Made by a program: the position numbers and the translations under genes. The notes beneath the pieces are model-generated. The model worked only from the letters and a program-made list of their open reading frames with translations. It was not told the DNA's origin and did no database searches. Positions 51,738 to 60,736 of a stretch of 64,000 bases of DNA are shown here, one piece after another (the stretch's first letter is position 1; every line of letters starts with the position of its first letter). Origin of the DNA: Luidia sarsii. Taxonomy: Eukaryota; Echinodermata; Asteroidea; Paxillosida; Luidiidae. The stretch covers positions 1,126,901-1,190,900 of the forward strand of contig OX465120.1 in NCBI GenBank assembly GCA_949987565.1. The letters run 5' to 3'.

Positions 51738-51900
51738 CAAACTACATGTACAAGTCGCCCTCCAAAATTGAAAACAGGGCGATTTGTTAAATTGTTTGAC
51801 TAGTAGAGGCAGCTGCCGCGGTCACCGGATTAGGCCTAATTCTTTCCAAAGATGTAAGCTACAAATACTGTGAATACACTTTTTTTATACAGGAACTTAC

Positions 51901-52020
51901 CCAGTGAGTATCTGGATTAAAGTTGGGCGGAGATTTTGGAGGTCATTTTGAGGGGGAAAAGTGGTAAATCCGGAGCAAATGGCTGCTCCAAAGATGACCG
52001 GACCCTCCTTTCCCAAGCCA
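51901..52020 (-). other. Candidate untranslated first exon of the SEFIR adaptor gene
   Basis: On the minus strand a strong donor CACTGG|GTAAGT ends at 51,901. The sequence before it holds a ten-codon ORF (MTSKISAQL, then stop) that cannot join the adaptor frame, so if real this exon is 5' UTR with a short upstream ORF. An acceptor such as TGATAG at about 47,245 would be needed. No transcript evidence. Confidence 0.3.
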
Positions 52021-52910
52021 CACCGAATCCTTGCTATGCTATGTGCGTAATATTACTAACCCGAATAAACCAAAACAGTCACAAAAGATTAACATAGTTT
52101 AGAAAAAAATAATACAGCGCCCTCATTGACGGAAAATTACTCACAAGTAATAATAATAATTACTATCATTATCTGTTGATTTTTAGCTATAGCAGAAAAA
52201 CATTAAAATGTCTGTTTCCCTGATCGAAAGACAAATTATTAAGGATGGGAGATTTAAAAATCCTACGTTTCTATCGATAGCAAAAGAGAAAAATTGGAAA
52301 ACAATAAGACTTTTTACAATGACGTCATTCTAGTAGGGCGCCCTCTGCTGACTGGAAAAAGGCACCTGGATGGCCCAAATAATGTGCGTAACACGTGCAT
52401 TTGGAGTATTTTTTTTTCTTGCTGGGACGTTGCTGGCTCTGAAATAAATTATTTATCTGTGATCACGTCACCAATGATGTCAGTATGGCCCTTGGCTAAT
52501 CCATAGATCAGACTCCAGGCCCGTTGTCGTCTCTGTCAGACAAAACCTGAAAATAAAGGCTGGGATTTGTCGCCGAATTGGAAGGTTTTTCGGCTTGAGT
52601 TGATAAGGTCTCGTTAAGATCGAAACGTCGGGTCTTTTGAGGCTGGATAAGTACGGAGAATTCACCAAGCAACTGCCCATTATGGGGCCAAACGCTTGTG
52701 TTTCTAGAACGTCAGTCTGTTAATCATAACGGGCAAGATAATGAGACTGAATCCTAAGCCCGAGCCTAAGCCTATAAGCCTTCATTTCGTAAACGACCTA
52801 TGGATTAATGCAAATAATTACGAAGCTTCATATGGGGTGGAAATAACACGCATGTCAATGGGAATTGGCTGAAGCCAAACACCAACGGTTCCGTCCATTG
52901 ACTTAAGCCC

Positions 52911-53095
52911 ATTTCACACACAAACCGAAAAACTAGGGTCCTTGGTTACAGGCGCCAGTTGTCTGTCACGTAGGTCGTTAGCGATCACGAAGCGAGCTTA
53001 AGCCCATTTCACACACGACCGAAAAACTAGGGTCCTTGGTTACAGGCGCCAGTTGTCTGTCACCTAGGTCGTTAGCGATCACGAAGCGAGCTTAC
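52911..53095. repeat. 88-bp direct duplication
   Basis: TTAAGCCCATTTCACACAC, GGGTCCTTGGTTACAGGCG and GATCACGAAGCGAGC occur twice, 88 bp apart, nearly identical. Confidence 0.85.
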
Positions 53096-54189
53096 ACACA
53101 CAACGCTGTCACCAAAACACCAACGTCCCCCGTTTCGGAACTTTACGTGCACTCAGTACGTGTGCAATGATTAGTAGACTTCTGCCAGCCCTTACAGTTG
53201 AGTTGTTTCTAACAATAGCTAATGTTTATTACAGTTATACTAGCGATGTTTTAAGTTTCGCGGTCAACCAAAGTTTGAAGCTATTTCCGTAGGCCTAACA
53301 TAAACAACTTATGATCACAGCCAGGCAGGCAAATCCTCAAACAACGGTGTCGGATGAACGCAACGGCCATTCAAGCTTTACATTCGCCAACATTTTAATC
53401 AACTTTCCCATTAATTAAGCATTAGTTGCACGTGACATTGAAATGACGTTATAATCATAGTACCTACATGTACATTGTACAGTACGTCTTCTGTAGCGAT
53501 AATACCAATACTGTTTTATACAAAGCACAATATTTTCTTTGTAGCACATACACGGTTCTATCAAATAATTACTTTACGACCAAGAATTGTATAAAATCAG
53601 GTGTCAAGCGGAAAAATTAGGGAATGGAATGTAAACCTAGTATGGGAATTTTAAGTAATTGTTGCCCTTTGCCAATAATACATAATTATTAATCCAAACA
53701 CAAATTGAACCTTAAAAATGTACTGTGATTGTGTGTTTTTTCATAAATCTTAGGGATTTAAAAACCAGTTGAAATTCACTGCAAGCAACCAATTCCACTG
53801 ATTACAGGTAGATTAATTAACTTCATTAACGTAATACTGAACGCATCTTACAAATAAAAATGAGCATGGCATGATCTCATTGGTTACGTATAATATCAAA
53901 ATATTGCTTAAAATTGCTGTCGAACTGAACATTTTTAAATCAATAATATTGTGAACCTGACAACCGTTTGTCCTGAGAGCATGGTTCAACTCGAGAGGCT
54001 AAATCGTTTTTGGCAAAATTTTAGTTGTCGAAAAAGAAGATAATAGACAGCTCTGTACTTCCATCTGAAGAACATTTTGATCAAACATCAATCCTCTACC
54101 ATCCCTATATCGCGCGACTGAATACAATATTATTGGTAGACCAAAGATCCTTTGTACTGTACAGTGAACACACATATCAATTTGTGTAT

Positions 54190-54476
54190 CCTTGTGGAGA
54201 CATTGCTTTGTTCTCATGCACTATACAACCGAGTGAGAAACGATGTTTTAAAAATGCTTCCATTTCAACCACATTCACTTTCCTGGGTCAAAATTTGGAT
54301 TGTATGTCGCTTATATATAACACTTCAATTCGCGATTTAATTCTTACCCATCACAAATTTCCCGTTTTTGAGTTATTTCCAAATATCAGTTTCGTGAAAA
54401 CCTTGTGGAGACCTATACACCTTTACAATTTCCCTGTGGAGACCTATTCAACCTATTGTCTCAGGTCTCCACAAGG
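54190..54476. mobile_element. MITE with CCTTGTGGAGAC ends, copy 2
   Basis: Collinear with 34,939-35,231 from end to end, with scattered substitutions. Confidence 0.8.
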
Positions 54477-54767
54477 CACTAGATTCGCGTTCATTTTTTT
54501 GGAAATAGATATGGCAAACAAATCTGGAAAAGACTAAGTTATTGGAGAAACCGAAAGAAGGTTAAATAGGGAACACATTTCAAATACATACTTTCAGTGG
54601 TGATATGAACAAATTGGCAAAGGAGAATTAATTCTGGGGTGTAGTCATCTGATAGCTTGTGCACAGCACATACAATTACAGTAGCTTTATGTTAAAACTC
54701 TCTTCTCTTTTGTCTTCAATAAATGATTTGTGCTAAGTTGATATAGAAAAAGTCAATACGCAGAATG

Positions 54768-55112
54768 AAAGTAATTCAATGAGGTTTTGCCCTTACTCGA
54801 CGTGATAAACACTGAGTGCTCAGTGCTTTGCCCGGTGCCTGATAAAAATATTTTAGGCAGCTCGGGTGGGATTCGAACCCACGACTTCTAGTACGGACGT
54901 CTTCACCACTTGACCACAGAGCTGGTCGAGGTCGTGTGGACGGTGTGGTGGATTCGAATAATGTATAGCGGCGGGTACCGCGTTGCATCATAGATATAAC
55001 ATGATATTTTTGCGTCGTGGAGAATGTAATTCAATGAGGTTTTGCCCTTACTCGACGTAATAAACACTGAGTGCTCAGTGCTTTCCCTGGTGCCTGATAA
55101 AAAATATAAGAA
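54768..55112 (-). mobile_element. Second tRNA-like SINE family, near-complete copy
   Basis: On the minus strand AGCTCTGTGGTCAAGTGG, then GTGGGTTCGAATCCCAC, then CCGAGCT gives a tRNA-like acceptor (6 of 7 pairs), D region and perfect five-pair T arm. The body continues with CATTGAATTACATTCTCC-type sequence. The anticodon arm does not pair well, so it is a SINE head and not a tRNA gene. Confidence 0.72.
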
Positions 55113-55629
55113 TGACAAGAATGAAAGTCTAAGCGTAAGGCAATAGATTTCAGAAAAGCTATTTCAAAGTAGTGAGCTATCGTCTCTATTCCCTTTGGGA
55201 AAAATTTCTCAAATGTCTTGTGAAGGAGAATTTTTTTAGAAATAGATCTATCGACAGGAAAGTGTGAGAAAAAATGAAGGGCAAACACTAAGGAATGATT
55301 TACAACTCACCTACCGTAAGATTGACTTTTAGTCAAGAGGGTATTACACACAAATAGCATGAAGTGAAAATTGCAAACCAAATTCTCAACTTTCCCAAGA
55401 CGTTCTCCTCTCTGCAAGTATACGGGTACAACGTCGAAGGTTGAATGTGTTGATGATCGGGATAAACAAACTAGGGATTGGTGACACAATCTGAGTTGAA
55501 ACTATCAAGTCAACCCTGGCTTGCAGGGTAACCAAAAAAACCTGGCAGGGCGGTGTTAGGACAACTCCACGAATTGAGAGCATGCAAGGGCTTGGCTTTT
55601 CGCTGTAATCAGCAAAAACTGCGGCAGTG

Positions 55630-55911
55630 TACTATACATTCATTCAGCCAACAACGGCATTCTTACCGCAGATGCTATTCTGCCGGTCACCCGTTCCGAT
55701 TGGCAAATTGTCATTACGTCACGCTGGCTTTCCTGCCCGAAAAGGTTATTCTGCCGGCGGTCGTTCCCGCCGATGTTTTTTTATGCATATTCACGCATGC
55801 TCTTTACTCTGACGTTGGCTTGGCCAATCAGAGTGAAGAGCATGCGTAAATATGCATCAGCAGCAACGGCCACCGGGAAGAATGCCGTCGCCGGCCAAAT
55901 ATACGCTGCGC
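55630..55911. mobile_element. TATATTCACC-family MITE, diverged copy
   Basis: CAACGGCATTCTTACCGCAG and ACTCTGACGTTGGC..CCAATCAGAGT are shared with 2,729-2,932. It begins about 125 bp past the TMEM53 copy A stop and may form part of its 3' UTR. Confidence 0.68.
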
Positions 55912-56034
55912 AAATAAAACTGACATAAGTAGGCCGAAATCGACGGGCAAGGAAGGGACTGACGAGTGCATCTTAGGCACGGCTTTGATCGGTCATTGAT
56001 CTGTGATCGTTAGGATACAACCCCCGCATCACCT

Positions 56035-59000
56035 TCACTGTGATCGAGCATCGCCGCCCTCCTCCTCTTCCGCCTCCTCCTCTCCCACGAATTCTCTGAC
56101 CTGTTTCTGGTCGTGGTGCGCCTCCCGGAAGTAATCGATCTGCGCGAGGAACCCGCGCAGGGAGCTCATGTACTCGTCACGGTGCTTGTACATGTGGCTG
56201 ACGTGCGGCGAGTCCTCAAAGGCCTTGCTGTGGACGTTGCGGTAACCCATGACCGTCTTCAGGCTGGTCATGACGCGCTCGTTGGCCTCTGCCGTACCCA
56301 CGGGGTCGGCGTGGGAGTAGAGGAAGAGAGCCGGGGCGGAGACGGGGTTGTGGTGGAAGGTGTGCGAGCTCTTGTAGTAGTGCTTGGTAGCGGCCGAGTG
56401 CATGACTCGAAGGTAGACCGATATGCTTCCCTGCATACTCCTCTGCGCCAGTTGGTTCTTAACCAGAGCCTTAAAAAAAAAAAAAAAAAAAAAAAAGGAA
56501 ACAAAAAGCTCTACATGACACTCTGATGACTCTATTAGCGAGCTTACATTTTACAATGGAGAGTGCTAAGTACCAAGTACTAAGTTATCAGTCACTTAAG
56601 CAAAGATCTTATAGCGCACAAGATGGATTACTCCGAGCAAAAGGTGAAGTACGCACTGGACGCCATTTTTGTAAGCAACGGAATCTGTCGTCTGCTTTCG
56701 GTGCTCCGGAAATGAAGCGAGAGAGTCACAAACAATAACAAAGATACAACTTTGGATGCGTGAACAGAATGTGATAACTTTCGATGTGATGTGAGTATGT
56801 GACCACGAAATGGAGAGAATGTGTGCGACTTTGCTTAGGCCTCTTGTCAAAAAGATTGGGTATCAGATGATTTGACCCGTCCGATGTTGTTTCCACCAGA
56901 TAGCCATCGTGAATTTTTCACCGGTCGGATGAATTCAACCGGCACTCGACCGATGATCTTATTGACAAGAGACCTTACTAAAATGGCGTCCAGTGCGTAT
57001 CTCGCAAGAGTAGGCTATCTTGCGCGCTTTATGCGCTATAGGATCTTTGGTTGTAAGTGAAGTAACGATGCATCGTAAGTTTGTACAAAATCAAGCCCTG
57101 GTACTTGAAATTAGAGGACAAAGTGGTCGGAACTTTAACCCATATGCGCCTGACTGGTCACACCAAATGAACAGTGTTCCTGCCTAGCTCCCTTTGTTTG
57201 TTTTAACTAAAAAAAAAAGTGCATTACAAGAGAAAATTGTCAATGACAGCTTTTCCCAAAAAAATAACCCAAACTATATACCAATGGAAAGAGTATGACA
57301 TTCACTTCATTACGATACCAGAAAATCTAAACTATCATAAACCATATCAACAAAACAGTGAATGGGATAACACCATCATTTTCACACACCTAAAAATCGA
57401 CCACGGAATATCACGTAGTTTGTAGCTTTTCTACGTCCTACGGGAAATCCCGTAACTCAGCAGTTATGGGCTCAAGACAAAATTCAAAGGGCATTGTTTT
57501 GTTTGTCCTCTTACTTTGGAAATTCCGATGGGAATGTTCTGGAGATCGACGGGACTGTCGTAGATCTGGCCGATAATCCGGCCGGTGATCTCCCGCGAGT
57601 CCGTCTGCGAGGCCAGCATTCGCTGAATGATCTCGCCGTACAGGTAGCCGCCGACGGAGAAACCGTGCACCAGAATCTGCCGGTCCCGCTGCTCTTTGCT
57701 CTGCAGGAAGTTGACGACATCCCGCGCGATGACCTGCGTGCCAACGGTTGGCAGCAGGAGCTGAGGAGAGAGGGAATCGAAGGAGGATCAGGAGAAGATC
57801 CAGCACCTGGGACTGATTTCACTAACGCTTTGCGATCATCACGAACGCCAAAAATGATCCCCTTGTCTGAAATCGGCTCTGAAACGCTCAACTTGAAAAA
57901 GGGTGATTTAACATGTTTTTGTTAGCCCCTTTGTCTGTTTGTTTATCCTTTTTTTTCATTTGTTTGTTTGTTTATCATCTGTTTCATAGACATAACATGA
58001 TGTTTGCGTCGAGGAGAATGTAATTCAATGAGGGTTCGATGTGATAAACACTGAGTGCTCAGTGCTTTGCCCGATGCCTGATGAAAAAAAATTCAGGCAG
58101 CTCGGGCAGGATTCAAACTCCCGCTTTCTAGTGCAGACGTCTTAACCACTTGACCACCAAGCTAGTCGAGGTCATGTGGCAGATTCAAAAATTGTATAGT
58201 GGCGGGTGCTGCATTGCATCATAGATATGACATGATGTATTCATCGAGGAGAATGTAATTCAACGAGGGTATGCCCTGCTCGATGTGATAAACACTGAGT
58301 GCTCAGTGCTTTGGCCGATGCCTGATGAAAAAGTTTCAGGCAGCTGGGGTGGGATTCGAACCAGCAACTCCAGCTTTCTAGACGTCTTCCAGTCAACCAC
58401 TTGACCACCGAGCTGGTCGAGGTCGTGTGGCAGATTCAAACTGAGCACTCAGTGCTTATCAGGTCTAGCAGGGCAAACCTTCATTGAATTGAAAAGGGTG
58501 ATTATTTGAACACCATGCCACAGCAACCTACTCTTAGACTGTTGACTGCTTAAGAAGAAAATAAGACGTACAAGTGACAGGGGTCAAAAGGTCAACAGGC
58601 CTCGTGCTTAAGTTTTTTTTTAACTAGCCCATCGGGCTAGTAAATTGAGTTTTTTTTGCTAGCCTGCAGCAAGTTTTACTAGCCCTGTATAATTAATATT
58701 GAATTTAACACAAATTTATTAGGTCAAGTAAAACAAATGATTAGTTTCTACTTTCTCATCCCCACCCACATCGTTTTTTGCCACCATACCGCTGTCTACT
58801 TTTTACTAGTCCGCCGGGCTATCAAAGTGGGTCATTTTACTAGCCCGCGGCTGTTTTTACTAGACAATGACCGTCGGGCTAGTGCTAAGGTTGAGCCCTG
58901 GTGGGATTTCTCTCAATTTTCAAAAGTGCAAGGACAACAATATTGTGTGGCACAATTGTGTGAGTAACTACGGCGACATGAGCGTCAATCATCACCTGCA

Positions 59001-60244
59001 GAGGGCGGAGTTTGACGGTGAGAACGTCGCAGCCTTTGCTCAGGTAGAAGGCGGCAAAGTTGTCCAGGTGACGCTGCTTGGCAGCCAGCCAACTCAGAAG
59101 CAACACTAGAGGGCGCTGTTTGGTAGTTTGTCCCTCGGTGGGCTTAGCCCTCTGCAGGGATAGGTTGCTGTTGATCTTGATGACCGGGAACGACGGCCTC
59201 TTGTCTGCCTGGGCGCCATAGCAACGCACAATGTTGGGTTGCCATGGAAACTGCATGGTGGGACGACGGATTGAATCGGATTGAATTGTTTCACTTTCCC
59301 TCAAACTCAGGAACTTGGAAAAGATAAGGAAGATGGGGGTGTGAGGTCGATGAAGAGGATGTGGAGGGTGGGGAGGATGAGGAGGATTAAGAGGAAGAGG
59401 AGGATGAGCATGAGGAGGATGAGGGTGATGAGAAGGATGGGGAGGATGAGGAGGATTAAGAGGAAGAGGAGGATGAGCATGAGGAGGATGAGGGTGATGG
59501 GAAGGATGGGGAGGAGGAGGAGGGGGAGGGGGAGGATGGGGAAGAGGATGAGGAATATGAGGAGGGGGAGGAGGATTAAGAGGATTAAGAGGATGGGAAT
59601 GAGGAGGAGGACGAGGATGGGGAGGATGAGGAGAGTGAGGAGGATTAAGAGGATGGGAATGAGGAGGAGGAGGAGGAGGAGGATGAGGAGGAGGAGGAGG
59701 AGGAGGATGAGGAGGATGGGAAGGAGGAGGATGGGGAGGATGAGGAGGATGGGGAGGATGAGGAGGATGAGGAAGAAGAGGATGAGGACAATGGGAAAAA
59801 TGGGGAGGATGAGATCAGGATTTAAATTTCAACCAAGAACTCAGAAAAAAACTTTATCTTTTTAGAACTTCCTCCTTACTTTTTTTTAAATTTCAATTAA
59901 CTACACGTATGACCTTATCTCTCTTTTAAACCTCATCACCATCACTTTAACTACACAACTAAAAACCCAAGGCAGCGCCTAATTTAAATCAAGGTTTGAA
60001 TTAGCTATCTTCCACGAATTGCTGAGTATTATAATGGGGGTAATACGGGTAGTGGTTGTAGTAATACTTTCATCGGGCAATAAAATATGAAAAGAATATT
60101 AATAAAATTGATATAAAAATAAAATTATGAAAATAAAATTTTATCACTCGGTGTCAAAACTAAATTGAACAAAGGAAAGACAAAAACCTCAGCCAAACTT
60201 CCGAAACTGGATCGGCGAACACCAAGACCTGCTGCCCGCAACAT
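56035..60244 (-). CDS. TMEM53: TMEM53-like DUF829 protein, copy A
   Basis: Four coding exons on the minus strand: 60244-60188, 59250-58996, 57760-57515, 56469-56035, joining in frame to 330 residues. DUF829 proteins have an alpha/beta-hydrolase fold. The core starts QRPLVLLLSWLAAKQRHLDNF; the putative nucleophile is S139 in HGFSVGGY, the acid D241 in YSHADPV, and the histidine H275 in SPHVSH, so the triad is intact. Human TMEM53 acts at the nuclear envelope; its catalytic activity is not settled. The N-terminus MLRAAGLGVRRSSFGSLAE is Arg-rich with one acidic residue, like a mitochondrial presequence (inference). The C-terminus is very acidic (EEEAEEEEGGD), unlike copy B. The exon 1 donor is a weak GTTTTT. 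The last intron uses a run of T (plus-strand A run at 56,474-56,495) as its pyrimidine tract. Head to head with copy B. Confidence 0.87.
58000..58490 (-). mobile_element. Second tRNA-like SINE family, two tandem copies
   Basis: The block GAGAATGTAATTCAA(T/C)GAGG, ACACTGAGTGCTCAGTGC, CAGGCAGCT(C/G)GGG, TTCGAACC-like B box and CTTGACCACC appears twice in a row, in TMEM53 copy A intron 2. Confidence 0.75.
58600..58905. mobile_element. TACTAGCCC-family MITE, copy 3
   Basis: Inverse of 43,765-44,064 (CGTGCTTAAG at the left, AAGGTTGAGCCCTGG at the right). Both this copy and copy 1 continue into GGTGGGATTTCTCT, so that sequence belongs to the element. In copy 1 that extension runs up to the exon 3 acceptor of the SEFIR gene. 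Confidence 0.75.
59335..59820. repeat. GAGGAT-rich array, about 0.49 kb
   Basis: Purine-rich mix of GAGGATGAG, GGGGAGGAT and GAGGAGGAG units, including two copies of an about 72-bp block (AGGATTAAGAGGAAGAGG). In TMEM53 copy A intron 1. Open in several frames, giving an R/M-rich false ORF. Confidence 0.9.
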
Positions 60245-60736
60245 TTCACGCCAGAAAAAGACGAATTTTGCAGGTGGGACGGAGCAGACAAAACGGGGAT
60301 TTACTTCTGAATAAAAATCACGCCACTACTACATGTCACGTCTACGACGCATGGTATTATGCCGGCACATTCATAAACTTGTATAAACCCATCCTAAGTT
60401 GTAAACCACACTTTCAAAAGTATTTAGATCTTTCAGGGTTTATCGAGCAATTAAATTTCAAAGCAATTAATCATATTAGATATTTATGATACTAATTATA
60501 TACAAATGTGCGTTTTGTTTGATTACAGTTATATTATAATTACAACGAGCGACTAAAATACTTGAAGGATTAGGTAAAGTTTATCATTTCTTCGAAACGA
60601 CAATTGGTGGCGCTGTTCACTTCCAGCGTGCATACATTTTGATCGAAATAATTAAGTAGGTTTAGGGGGGACTGAAGTGGACCAATTTTTACTTAATTTA
60701 TTCCCCAGATTAGCTGAAATAAGCGGTTTATCCAAG
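60245..60736. promoter_or_regulatory. Bidirectional promoter region of the TMEM53 pair
   Basis: 492 bp separate the two diverging start codons. No TATA box or clear palindrome of a shared site was seen; a CpG-containing patch (ACATGTCACGTCTACGACG) lies at about 60,330-60,350. The rest is AT-rich. Confidence 0.5.

Larger units (their letters stand above)
47184..56034. other. Long stretch between the SEFIR gene start and the TMEM53 copy A stop
   Basis: No confident coding exon. It contains many TACATGTA words (47.6-51.1 kb), copies of several MITE families, a fold-back repeat at about 51,090-51,290, a 42-bp perfect hairpin at about 51,696-51,737 and an 88-bp direct duplication at about 52,911-53,095. 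A possible non-coding first exon of the SEFIR gene lies at about 51,901-52,020. Confidence 0.55.

Noticed and set aside
54025..54537. 170-codon ORF at 54 kb
   Set aside because: Most of it is the CCTTGTGGAGAC MITE, whose other copy at 34.9 kb does not keep the frame open.
54860..54935. Genuine tRNA gene on the minus strand
   Set aside because: The T arm and acceptor fit, but the anticodon arm does not pair and the same sequence is repeated with damage elsewhere, as in a SINE.
56113..57925. Plus-strand ORFs of 137 and 143 codons
   Set aside because: Antisense shadows of TMEM53 copy A exons, whose minus-strand reading has the family motifs and good splice sites.
59239..59252. Strong X-box GTTGCCATGGAAAC
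   Set aside because: It overlaps the acceptor and first codons (F-P-W-Q) of TMEM53 copy A exon 2, so protein coding explains most of it.
59281..59865. Arg/Met-rich 194-codon ORF
   Set aside because: GAGGAT array within a TMEM53 intron.
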